Source: Phytophthora colocasiae (Eukaryota > Oomycota > Peronosporomycetes > Peronosporales > Peronosporaceae). From it: a stretch of 64,000 nt of DNA. The translations under genes were made by a program, and so were the position numbers. Numbering within the stretch: the first letter of the stretch is position 1; every line of letters begins with the position of its first letter. The stretch lies in contig JAGKQI010000051.1 of the NCBI GenBank assembly GCA_018806915.1, positions 1 through 64,000 of the forward strand. Direction: 5' to 3'. Below the pieces are notes generated by a model. That model did not search any database. It saw nothing but the letters and a program-made list of their open reading frames with translations, and was not told the DNA's origin. This document shows positions 55,701 through 64,000 of the stretch, in pieces.

Positions 55701-55987
55701 TCGCCATTAACACGGCTCACGATCGGGTTCGGGGAGATACCCCTCATTACCTGGTACATGGATGGGATCCGAGATCGACGTTGGAGGCAACGATCCCGAT
55801 CGGATCGACCAGACGCCACGATCGCGATCCAAGACGGTGGAGATATCGGGTTCAGAGATACTACCAGCAGTCGCGAGAACAGGTCAACGCTAGACTACGA
55901 GAGGCGATTGCAGATCGAGCCGATCGGCACAATGAGGATGTCGATCCGCATCAGATCGAAGCTGGATCACAAGTTTGGCTAACCTAG
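52796..55987 (+). CDS. pol: Element C pol: RT, RNase H, second RNase H, integrase
   Basis: Continues the same frame after the TGA (LCIDYRLVNGLTRLMIYP). RT motifs SLDMASGFWVV, MPFGLKNAPQIYQRL and RRSYIDDILITAG are present. The first RNase H keeps the fold (VYASDWAISAALMQ, LNYNVAEKEVLALL) but has LTRHSTLAWLF where an Asp-His is expected. The second RNase H shows D in SFDGSARV, E in NEAEYRGLL, D in GDSNLVIRQV, D in SADSLAS. Integrase: HHYHTTLEGGHQGIGRT...CVDCETGKG zinc site, D in AMDHIPSL, D in RHDREPGF, E in GTAERMVQT. A 1-nt shift near 55978 cuts it off from the chromodomain. This gene supplies cDNA synthesis and integration. Confidence 0.92.
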   Translation, partial: LCIDYRLVNGLTRLMIYPMPLINDLLEDLDKVLWYCSLDMASGFWVVSMTDRARAISAFITPFGLFEWNRMPFGLKNAPQIYQRLVDNALYGFLKISQSGDVEGSADVFESGIPEDPGRPSVLGRRSYIDDILITAGSWDQMCDRVEDLLEACDKWNLSISVAKSFWGMDKVEYLGHKVSIDGLEANPKDLKSLTDLPFPGSLRSMQSFLGSLNYYSRFIEDYAIYASVLYELREVEFAELKKRPDLRKIMDSMDLITQDPVALKSDRDRSLDIPTQRSDSTPDPDLGAMSSPCSSEVGADLGLKTGDERWGRAYRAFTALKTKIASTPILRHFDTTKLPVVIVYASDWAISAALMQEHDQIYHPVAFASRTLKTNELNYNVAEKEVLALLRILDLHYTLLVGRRIKVLTRHSTLAWLFKSAGLQGRLGQWSALLSPWTLEITKCTKGEDEILGAIAANITPRSEIDEALIAIAPRKEPKRRIQMPIPTVDPDEELWVISFDGSARVKRGGGAFSAIVWSLPEWKVIKARSDYAESLTVNEAEYRGLLLGLGMIAQLERRRLVVCGDSNLVIRQVRGEIDCKAPGLTLLKQKVLDHLRNWGDHELVHVKRDWNGSADSLASAALQRGSGIEVHDEADRCDLITLNRLDEVLAPRVEDRTAQVSAVATRAARARPGAAVLREELIREMRIDRIRRAQDEEVWIAGLKRYLAGQIADLTRAESVSYAKIASEYEVDEQDLLFYSPPGPRSSGDRDRLMRLVVPETLQQDVLHHYHTTLEGGHQGIGRTYQRIRDHFHRRGLYRSVQRYVGECVDCETGKGRPTIRGESPGNLQATYPFQIIAMDHIPSLPRSNKGNTELLIWVDLFTGYVIAKASSSRLAQTVAESYEECVFRRFGASEMIRHDREPGFMSDFFRSFNKILGQRQRATMAYQPQANGTAERMVQTATRAIKMYVQDLDQKDWDEYAERLTFAINTAHDRVRGDTPHYLVHGWDPRSTLEATIPIGSTRRHDRDPRRWRYRVQRYYQQSREQVNARLREAIADRADRHNEDVDPHQIEAGSQVWLT

Positions 55988-56475
55988 ATCGTGTGAAGGA
56001 AGGGTATGCACGTAAACTCGCTCACCTTTGGCACGGCCCGTTCCGTGTTGCAGAGAAGCTCAACGAATTCACGATCAAGCTGGAGATCGCGGGATCTGAT
56101 TACCATATCTTCCCAGTGGTCCATGTTTCTAAGCTAAAGCTGGTGCGGAATTTTCCGGATCGACCGCGGATCGAGTTGACTGTGGATGAAGCAGATCGGC
56201 TAGATTTCGATGAGATCCTCCTTCCGGAGGACAGTTGGGTCCCAGATCTGGATGCCGACGAGTACGAGGTCGAACGGATCTCGGACATGCGAAGTGGGAA
56301 ACGGACTCGCTACGGCCGGATCTATCGTGAATTCCTGGTGCACTGGGTCGGTTATGATGAACCAACTTGGGTCGACGAAGCTGATCTTAACTGTGGAGCC
56401 ATACTGAGCGCGTTCCTACGTGATCATGCTAACCGAAATCGGTTTGGCGTGATGCAGTCGCACGAAGAGGTGTAG
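55975..56475 (+). CDS. Element C integrase tail and chromodomain (frameshifted from pol)
   Basis: Reads LDRVKEGYARKLAHLWHGPFRV, the integrase C-terminal GPF/Y-like module. A chromodomain follows, EYEVERISDMRSGKRTRYG..FLVHWVGYDEPTWVDEADL. It is one base out of frame with the preceding pol segment, so the start shown is not real. The same modules end pol in A and B. The chromodomain places the element with chromodomain-bearing Gypsy elements that target histone-marked chromatin. Confidence 0.88.
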   Translation: MANLDRVKEGYARKLAHLWHGPFRVAEKLNEFTIKLEIAGSDYHIFPVVHVSKLKLVRNFPDRPRIELTVDEADRLDFDEILLPEDSWVPDLDADEYEVERISDMRSGKRTRYGRIYREFLVHWVGYDEPTWVDEADLNCGAILSAFLRDHANRNRFGVMQSHEEV

Positions 56476-56849
56476 ACGCAGAGAAGGCGACGTGACCGGG
56501 TCACAACGCCGAGATCGCGGATGCTGATCTGGATGTCTATCTGGATCGGATGTGGAGATTTTATGTTTTTCGTGGAGATTTTATATTTTTCTTGTATATG
56601 CATGTGAAACCGGAGTGATTGGAAGGAAGATATGGAGATTTCGAGGATGCTAAGTGGGATCGAAACTGTGGAGTAAGTATGGAGAAGAACGCTGGTTTTT
56701 GAAGCTGGAAAGATTACGTGGAATTGAAAAGAGGCTAGGCTGGAGTCGGGATCGCGTGGCGAAGTACCGGATCGTGATAGAGAATATGTAAGCGTGCTGA
56801 CCGACTCCAGGCTCGGCTGATCACCTCCGGACTGGTCGAGATCGCGAGA
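56476..56849. other. Gap between convergent pol and antisense gene of element C
   Basis: 374 bp with no supported ORF. It is relatively AT-rich for this element and poorer in GATC in its first half. It presumably contains both 3' UTRs. Confidence 0.5.
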
Positions 56850-59440
56850 TCAGGGAGTCCCAGGAGGTGTAGGTGGAGCAGGCGGGTTAAACTTGTTTTC
56901 GAGCCGTGGGATCTGCCGGGACGGGTGATCTGCCGGCCGATCGCGGTAATGGTTGCGCCAAAGGTCCTCCTGATCGCATTCTGCCAACGCAGAGATCAGA
57001 TCGGTGGGCTCCGGTCGGTTCAGAGTCGGCTGGGCCAGGTTAGCCATTCGGGAGGCCGATCCGGGGTACCAGTATACCCGATCACGGATAGTAGGGAAGT
57101 GCAGGAAGTAGGGATCGAGCAGAAGATCGATGTCCGCCCACATCGCCCGCATCATGGGCAGGAATCGTCCCAACAGCAGCCGCCAACGTTCTCCGGCATG
57201 GGCTACGCCGTTGCCGACGCTCGAGGTAATACCGACGGAGATCAGGATCAGCTTCATACATCGTCTTCGTGATCTCGAGATAATGGGTCGATTCCCAGTA
57301 GGCCTGCAGGTGATCTGACTCGAAGGCGGCGTAGGCATCCGCGATCTGCCCCAGCAGAGTTCCAGCACGACGATGTAGACCGAGATCGAAGGTGAGGGGG
57401 GCCGGTCGGTTGCGGAGCACCTCCCAAGGTCGGGTAGCAAGTAGGGCCTGCACGTTGGGCCCAGTGATCAGGCTAACCAACCAACCGACCCCAGCTCGGG
57501 AAGGGCGATTAGCCGGTGATCTCGCTGGGTAAAGGAATCCGGGAGGTAGCAGCAGCCTCTTGGACAATGTGGAGAGGATCATACCGACGATCGCCAAAGT
57601 TCCGACGAACATCGGATCCCACGGGAAGACATCACCAGCCGCAAACTGCCGGACGTTCGCATACCCGGGAATAGACGAGCTGATCGCGAACAGAGGAGGG
57701 TGCAGCTGGGGGCGCGGCGAGCCGCCGGGAGAGCCGCCACCCGGAGATCCCCCACCGGGAGGGCTCCCGCCAGCTGGACTACCCCTCGGGGACCCCTGAG
57801 GAGAAGTGATCGGAGTCTGTGGGGAACTGCCGCCCGGAGGTGTCGGCTGCGCCGGAGGCGTCGATGGAGCAGGCCCCCCTTGATCACCGGATGCTGGAGG
57901 AGGATTTCCATGCCGGCGGTGCCACGACAGCGATCGGAGTATCGTAGCCCGAAGAGCGTCGTCGGATCCAGCGCCAGAATCCTCCGCGTCATCGTCATGC
58001 TCCGGATCGGGTTTACGTTTGGACCGATCCGAGCCACCCTTCTTCGGGGAAGGTGCTTCCACGGTCACTTGCGAGGTGGCCTGGGTGCGATCTGCTTCCT
58101 CCGCATCCGGCCCAGTCGGGATCGCGGGTTCAGGACCCAGATCGAAGGGGTCTGGGCCTTCCTCGTGCTTTTCTTCGAGCTCGGTCGCCTGGGCCTGGCC
58201 ACCGGGTTGGTCTCCAGCGGGAACATCAGGTGGGGCCGCGTCGTGATCGGTCGGGGGAGGCTCCGTCCGCGAGGTCTTGTGCGGGGGCGATGTAGCAGGA
58301 GATGGGGGCGGACTGAGAGCACGTTTGACCCCCTGTTCATCTTGAGCAGCGCGGAGCCGAGACACCATTTCGGTCAGGACGTTGGTAGTCGCCGATATGT
58401 TATCTTCCGCTTGATCGTAGTTCTCCTGCAGTGCTTGAAGACTCGCTTCTAACTCCTGCACTTCGGCATGGGTACCGATCAGATCATCCTCTACGACAAA
58501 CAGAATATGAGTGATCATGGTCAGGTGGAGGGGGATCTAGACTATATGCGCACCTAGACGAGTGGATCGCTGTCGCTCGGTGCTGAGATCCGCCTGTACT
58601 CTGTCGCGATCTGCGAACGCTTGGTCTCGTTCCACGAGTAGGCGATCCCGCTCCGAAGTGACTCGGTTCAGTTCGGAGTTAGCGTGGGCGAGTTGATCGG
58701 TGGCTAGGTCACGTTCACCAGCGATACTGGTCAGGGAAGCGATCGCTCGGGCGGAGTCCGCCAAGGCTCGATCTCGCTCAGCCAGGGCCAATCGGGTGGG
58801 AGCCCCTGTCGAAGGCGTGGGGCTGGAATCCAGTTGGAGATGTGCAAGATCAGCCGAGATCCGGTTGTAGCTGGCCTTGGCAGTGACGGAGTCTTGCTTC
58901 GCCTCAGCCAGATCGCAAGCATGGATCCGGGCTTCCGCCTGGAGATCCTGGATCTCGTTGGTGGCTTGTTCCACCTCTTCAGTCAAACGATCCCGGTCCT
59001 CTGTAGCTCGATCTAGGTCTGCCTGGGCAGAGTTGAGACGCCGCGCGAACTCGTCGCGTTCCGATCGGAGCTGGTGAACCTGCATACGCAATCCATCGAG
59101 ATCAGAGGCTTCCTCCGCGAGATCAGCGATCTCGCGCTCCAGACTACGCAATCTCGCCCTGCTGGTCTGCCCGGAACCGCTCCATGGCGTCGACATGCGC
59201 CCGAAGTTCCATGGCTTCACGACTTAGTTGATCACGTTCGCGCACCAGGCGATCCCGCCCTGGACTGCCCGGCATCGGCCCAGCCTCATCGGATGAGAGC
59301 GGGCGTGCGTGGTCTGGAGCCGGACCCGACGAACGTCGCGAGATGTCGGAATGGGGAGATGGCGGACCGTCGGGGGATCTTGGGGAATCGGGAGGTGTAG
59401 GCAAATAATCGCTCCCGGGATCACTTCCTTGCTGGCTCAT
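56850..59440 (-). pseudogene. Antisense accessory gene of element C (unknown function)
   Basis: Same position and orientation as the A and B antisense genes. The start ATG at 59440 (MSQQGSDPGSDYLPTPPD) lies 137 bp inside the 3' LTR; longer readings into the LTR are judged spurious. In order: a Pro/Ser-rich N-terminus; a long coiled coil (about 59230-58560, many RDR/ERD heptads); a second helical part (ELEASLQALQENYDQAED); a Pro/Gly-rich spacer (about 57690-57860); and a C-terminal domain with HLQAYWESTHYLEITK near 57284-57312, matching HAQAFWERTHW in A. Frame changes near 59200, 58530 and 57230 break it. No catalytic motif or membrane segment is convincing. Confidence 0.68.
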
Positions 59441-59561
59441 GGAGACTGGAAGGGATCCGTTGATGGTGGTCGAAGTGTTGTCGGGGTGACTTGTGCCTTG
59501 GGCTGAAGATTGGAGAATGAGACCTGAAGTGGACCGAGACGGACCAACTTGCAGGCTGGGG

Positions 59562-59576
59562 GCGGATGTGGTGAAG
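59562..59576 (+). promoter_or_regulatory. Candidate polypurine tract of element C
   Basis: GGCTGGGGGCGGA abuts the start of the 3' LTR, matching the position of the tracts in A and B. Confidence 0.5.
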
Positions 59577-60878
59577 CGCGAATAAGAAATCCGAGAAAAG
59601 GCAACGTCAGGCCCAGAGAGAGTCGGATCAAGCGACAGGGGCCTCTGGCGAAGCAAGATGTCAGTTGATGACCCCAGATTGCGCGAACGATGGCTGACGA
59701 ATGGATCCAGATCGATGTTCGTCTGGATCTCGCCAGCGATGAATGGATGGCGTCTTGGTCGAGTGAGACTAAGTGATTGGAGAACCCGCCGTGCGGTCCC
59801 GCGTGGCGGCTCAGGGTCGGAGGAGAAAAGGGCGCCTTGCCTGAGATCGCATGAGAAGGAGATCAAGGCAGCAGAGGGTCGGGACCGGTGCGATCCATGG
59901 TGGGCCGGTGACAACATAACCGTGAGATGCTGCCGAGGGGACCTGATGGCAGTGTTAGTCGCATAGGGAGTGGTGATCAAGTCCGGGAATCTCAAGACCT
60001 GGAATGGCGACGACACAGGCACGCGAGATCAAGTATGAAGGCTGCTGATCGAGATCATTGTTCAAGACGGTGGACCAAGATCGATGACCGAGATGGTTGA
60101 TCGAGATCGGCTGATCGCCAGATCGGCAGATCGAGATCGCGATCAGGGGTTAGGTGAGATCGAGATCGAAGATCGGAGGGGCAGCTGTGTAGCCGGATGT
60201 CAGGTAATCGTAGGATAGCAGGATGGGACTAGTAGACATAGGAATAACCATAAACAGAATCGAATTTGCTCTGGACCTCACAAGTGCCTTCATCCAAGAC
60301 TGGAACCGGGAATTACATTGGCCTACCAGCATCAAGAAGGTAAGAATAAGAGATCTAGCATAGAGGTTAATTCTGGATAATACATTGGCCAGTTTTACCA
60401 TATCTAGTGATCTATCCTTTACGTGCGAACTACGGATCGGAAGGAATTGGCTGCTTGGCCTGACGATCTCGTCGACTCTCAACCCATCAAGACACCCGCT
60501 ATAGGAAGCGGCAAGCATCGTAAAGGGAGGGACCAGATCCCCAACATTGGACCTTTGGAAGACCTAGATCGAAGATCAGGCGACCGGATCAAGGCTCGAG
60601 TATTCGCCTGTGACCCGGATCAACCCCATCGAGGTAGAGTGAAGTATTCCCACGCTATCTCACACCCCTGCGTCACCCAAGACATCCTTCTCGTCCCAAG
60701 ACATCTTCAGAAGTCACCTGGAAGAGCGTAACCCGCCTACCGACGGGTACACAAGGTGAACTCTACACGCAGCAAGATCACGGATCATCGGGGGACCCCC
60801 TCCGTTAGTCGGTGTCTGGGCGCAAGTGGTGATCGCGATCGGCCTCAACCAGATTTTGGTCAGATCCGCTCCACCACA
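59577..60878 (+). repeat. 3' LTR of element C
   Basis: 1302 bp copy of 47137-48549 with the shorter tandem repeat. It is followed by the CCAG target duplicate. Confidence 0.95.
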
Positions 60879-60882
60879 CCAG

Positions 60883-61393
60883 CCCAGCCGCCGGTGTTCT
60901 GGTACTCTTGGCGTGCGATGAGCTCACCTTGGTAGCCTTGGCGGCGGTCCTTGGAGTCCATTTTACAGGTTTCGCAGCCGTTAGCGATGGCTGAACTGCT
61001 ACGGAGGGTGTCGCTGGGGCTTCAACCACGTCGGGAGCCGTCGCACTTGGTGTCGTGGAGACTGGAGGAGTCGTGTGCTGTGGCGTCGACGAGCGCAGAG
61101 GCACTCCTGGAGGCTGCGTAAGGTATTCGGAGAGCCAACCCTGCTGCATGCAGTGCTTGACTAAGCTTCTCTCCCCTACAAACCCGTGTTAGTAAAACGA
61201 AAATGCGAAAAGGGTACAACGCAACCTTACCAACGAAAACGTCAACGCCTTCGGTTCCCTTCACGTTTCCGTCCGGCGGTACGTAGCGCTGGTCATTGCT
61301 AAGGCCCACTGACTTACGGAAGGTCCAGCCACGCTTGGTCAGCTGGTACCAAATCAACTGGAACGTCTTGGAGTCGATAAATGGATCAGCCAT
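60883..61393 (-). pseudogene. piggyBac-like transposase, 5' part
   Basis: The first exon starts at 61393 (MADPFIDSKTFQLIWYQL) and reads to VDVFVGK. A short intron (about 61228-61178, GTAAGG...TTGTAG) follows, then VKHCMQQGWLSEYLTQPPG and a Thr/Pro/Ala-rich linker that runs into element C. A GW-containing N-terminal segment with a low-complexity linker fits the oomycete piggyBac-like family as I recall it. Joining to 47132 leftward gives a basic exon, so element C landed in the linker. The frame across the joint does not simply continue, so the copy was either already decayed or has an intron there. Confidence 0.65.
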
Positions 61394-61403
61394 CCGGAGT
61401 AAA

Positions 61404-61867
61404 TAGAGGCTTTCAGAAGCCCCGGAAATTGCAAAAACCCGTAGTCATAATCACGTAGCGCAGCCATCTATTTTTAGCGCGACCCCTCCCACGTGTTTTT
61501 CGATTCCGAAATCCCGTGCCGAGCACCCTTGCTACGGGGTAACGATACCGGATTTCAGTGCGGAAGCTGCAGGCCTCGGATGCCCGTCCTAATGAAAGAC
61601 CCGGATGGAATATCTACCCGAATGAGCGGGCCATGCGCTTATGAGCTGTGTGAGGCTCATGAGAGTGAAGAGCTGGTAGTGGAAGAGTGCCATTGATGTC
61701 TAAGGCTGCCTCTATTGGGGAAGACTACGTGATTTTGTCACGGGTTTATTTTTCCCGGTAAACCTGAAGCGGCCTTTCGTACCGAAAACCCTTAGTCAAA
61801 AAGCGGTATCCTGCCACGTGTTTTTCACTACGTGATTTTCATTTTCCGGGGCTTCTGAAAGTCTCTA
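61404..61867. mobile_element. MITE-like element with inverted ends and TA flanks
   Basis: The left end (61406 onward, GAGGCTTTCAGAAGCCCCGG) is repeated inverted at the right end (ending GCTTCTGAAAGTCTC at 61865), with one mismatch over about 22 bp. A further inverted stretch, AATCACGTAG against CTACGTGATT, lies inside. Both sides are flanked by TA. CACGTGTTTTTC occurs twice inside. The 67-codon ORF at 61493 has no protein-like features. Length and structure fit a non-autonomous Tc1/mariner-type MITE, which is inference. Confidence 0.6.
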
Positions 61868-62203
61868 ATGTCTATCCTTGCGTGCGAATCTTGAAATGAA
61901 AGGCTGGCAGCTCCCTCGTAGGCAGGCAAATTTGGAAATTTGGTGTATAGCTCCTCAATTATTTTTTTTTCAACGCAATAATTTATTCGCGTGAATACTC
62001 AATCAAAAATATAGCCCGACATTAAAGTTGGCGTACCGACAAAAACTTTGGCCACTTTGTGTGGACCACCTCCTGCTCTTTATCAGGGGGAAAACTAACG
62101 TACCGAACGGCGCGTCGTTGGGTGGAAGCCAGCAGCCTCGGACAGAAGGATCACGCCGCGCAGAGAGAAACAGTAGCGCCAGTAATAGCTCAAGACCTCG
62201 CCT
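61868..62203. other. Intergenic region upstream of SPT6
   Basis: About 340 bp between the MITE-like element and the SPT6 start codon. It is AT-rich near 61960-62000, then GC-richer just before the gene. It presumably holds the SPT6 promoter. I see no clear core element or small ORF. Confidence 0.45.
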
Positions 62204-64000
62204 ATGACCTCTTCAGACGGTGAGCTCCCCAGTCCTACCGCCTCCCCTCCCGCTCTTGTGTTGTTAACCCGTCTATTGTATGGTGCTCTGCAGATGAAAT
62301 GTTTGGGACTGGGTCCCCTACGGTCTCTGACTCGGATTCCGACGCTGTGAAGGAGGAACCGGGTAGTAAGAAGCGCAAGCTTAGCAGCAGCAAAAGCAAG
62401 AGCAAGAAGAGGAAGCAGTCAAAGCGTTCTGCCAGTGATGACGAAGAGGAGGATAAGGTCCGTCAGTTGGTTGTACCTCTCAATTAGAATATTCCCTAAC
62501 GCTTGTGTTATTTCGAGTAGAAACCCAAATCTGCTTTCATCGAAGATATGGCGTCTGAGAGTGATGATGGAGGAACAGGAGGCGCCGACTCGGATGATGA
62601 CGATGACGACGACGACGAGGGAGAAGACCGCAACGAGTACGAGAACGACGGCTTCGTTGTGGATGACGAGGATGATGAGGGCTCCGATGATGGAGAGTCC
62701 GGTAAGGAGAAGCCGTGAAAAGAAATATGGGTCTAAGAGAAACTCACCTCGTGTTTGCCTCACTATCACCAGCTCGCCACCGCCGCCGCCGCCGCAAGAA
62801 AGAGAAAAAACTTAAGCGTCTTAAACAAAAGGTGGAGGAGATTGATGACGAAGATCTCATGCTTGTGCGTGAAAACATGGGCATGGACACGGGGCCGACC
62901 CACAGTGACAGCGAAGACGAGGACATGGGTCGATCGTCCCGCAAAGTAAAGACCGAGGATGATTCCGGGCTCATGTCGCGCGAGCTCAGTTATCGTATGT
63001 TCGGTGATTCGGACGAGGAAGAGGAGGACTCGGCGCCACAGCGTGCTAACAACTATCTGGGCAATGACGAGTACGAAAGTGACGACATTGACGAATTTAT
63101 CGTGGATGATGACGAGGAAGGACGGGAGGGACCGCGACGCCGCAGGAAACAGGAACCCATTCCAGCATCCATGCAGGGTCCTTCAGTGTACCAGATGGGA
63201 GAAGCTGAGGAACTTTTCGGAGACATGGATGGATTTTTGGAGGCTACGAGCGGTAAGATCCCCGTTGATGCGCCTGCGAAATCAAAGAAGGCAATTCTGC
63301 TCGAAAAATTCGAGCCTAGTGTGCTGAAGGAGCATATGATGACCTCGGACGTCATTGCTGTGCGTGACAACGACCTGCCAGAGCGTTACCAGTATCTTTT
63401 CAAAAACCGCGAGTTCCCGGATGCAGAGGACCGTGCGGAAGAGTCCGAATGGATCAGTGACTTTATTATCAGAAACCTCGAGCGAAGGGGCCAGCGCAAC
63501 TCTGCAGCCTCACGCGGCGAGATCGTGTCAGCAATTGATACTGTATTGCGCTTTTATCACGATGAGAAACTTGAGCCAGCCTTTGTCCAGCGTTACTGCA
63601 AGGAGTACTGGAAAGTGGTGGGTCTGCACACCGAGAACTTGTATGAAATTCTTGACCTTGATGTGAAGTGGGACAAGCTGGAGCGCAAGCGAAGGTCTTT
63701 CCAGGGTGGCATTCAGCGGGTTGTTGACTCTTCCAACGCCAAGGAATCGGCTTTCGTGCGCAAATGCTACGAGCAACTATTTAGCACTCCTGATGAAAAG
63801 ACATACAAGGACTTATCAGAGTTCTTTGCTCTTGATGCGCAAGATTCAAATGGACAGGGCAAGGAGGGCTCTGATCACAAGTACCGGCGACCAGTGCGTC
63901 GCACATTTTATCAAATCTGCACAAAAGCAGGATTGCGTCCAGTGTCTTTGGCGTTTACGATGAATGCATCTGTACTTGGTGGCATCGTGGCAGGCCTGGA
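62204..64000 (+). CDS. SPT6: Transcription elongation factor SPT6, N-terminal part (runs off the window)
   Basis: Inferred exons: 62204-62219 (only MTSSD plus one base), 62294-62457, 62521-62701 and 62773 to the edge, separated by introns of 63-74 bp with GT-AG ends. The protein starts with a strongly acidic, Ser- and Lys-rich region (runs of Asp near 62590-62640, a basic RHRRRRRKKEKK after the third intron), as in SPT6 family members. Then come ELFGDMDGFLEA, the FEPSVLKEHMMTSDVIAVRDND / LPERYQ block, EWISDFIIRNLERR and VLRFYHDEKLEPAFVQRY, matching the start of the conserved SPT6 core. SPT6 is a histone chaperone that travels with RNA polymerase II. No damage is seen. The S1, YqgF-like and SH2 domains would lie beyond the window. 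Confidence 0.88.

Larger units (their letters stand above)
47137..60878 (+). mobile_element. Ty3/Gypsy LTR retrotransposon, element C (GATC-rich)
   Basis: 13.7 kb with LTRs 47137-48549 and 59577-60878, starting TGTGGTGAAG and ending CCACCACA, with target duplication CCAG at 47133-47136 and 60879-60882. Order on the plus strand: primer site, gag, protease, RT, RNase H, second RNase H, integrase, chromodomain; then an antisense gene on the minus strand. Only one nonsense codon in RT and one frameshift before the chromodomain damage pol, so it is the best-preserved full-length element in the window. It splits a piggyBac-like gene. Confidence 0.94.

Noticed and set aside
57700..58452. 250-codon Arg-rich plus-strand ORF in element C
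   Set aside because: Shadow of the Pro/Gly-rich antisense gene; composition is typical of a GC-rich reverse frame.
61493..61696. 67-codon ORF upstream of SPT6
   Set aside because: It lies inside the MITE-like element and has no recognisable features.

Overview
The window looks like repeat-rich nuclear DNA of an oomycete, probably a Phytophthora-like peronosporalean. The reasons are very short GT-AG introns, PIF/Harbinger and piggyBac-like transposase genes of oomycete flavour, and large chromodomain Ty3/Gypsy elements with two RNase H domains. The assignment rests on recognition, not on a search. The only host gene is the 5' part of SPT6 at the right edge (62204 onward). Everything else is mobile DNA, much of it nested.

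Layout. A PIF/Harbinger DNA transposon runs from before the left edge to about 44424. Its Myb/SANT-like gene (ORF1) is split by Gypsy element A (458-42090, sense on the minus strand, LTRs about 1.69 kb, TSD CTTC). Element A's protease gene is in turn split by two copies of a second Gypsy family, B1 (11011-23288, minus) and B2 (23342-35539, plus). They lie head to head as a 24.5 kb inverted repeat around a 53-bp spacer. To the right, a decayed piggyBac-like transposase gene (minus strand, 44640-61393) is split by Gypsy element C (47137-60878, plus, LTRs 1413 and 1302 bp, TSD CCAG). A small TA-flanked inverted-repeat element (61404-61867) separates this from SPT6.

How the parts relate. A, B and C share one plan: LTR, tRNA primer site, gag with a capsid region and zinc knuckles, protease, RT, a degenerate RNase H plus a second intact-looking RNase H, integrase, chromodomain, then a gene on the OPPOSITE strand just inside the 3' LTR. 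B differs: both copies lack RT and both RNase H domains, and protease-linker and integrase are joined in one open frame. B therefore looks like a gag/protease/integrase-bearing non-autonomous element that would need RT from a relative such as A, into which it has inserted twice.

Most unusual points: (1) the 53-bp spacer between B1 and B2 is a piece of A's protease gene in flipped orientation, and only flipping it back gives matching TSDs and a continuous protease frame; (2) the RT-less element B; (3) the antisense gene kept in all three families; (4) each family carries its own over-represented short word through LTRs, sense genes and antisense gene alike (GATC in C, TCCGGA in B, TCAGA/TCTGA in A). 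Many single-base frameshifts sit at homopolymers, so some apparent pseudogenes may reflect sequencing error.
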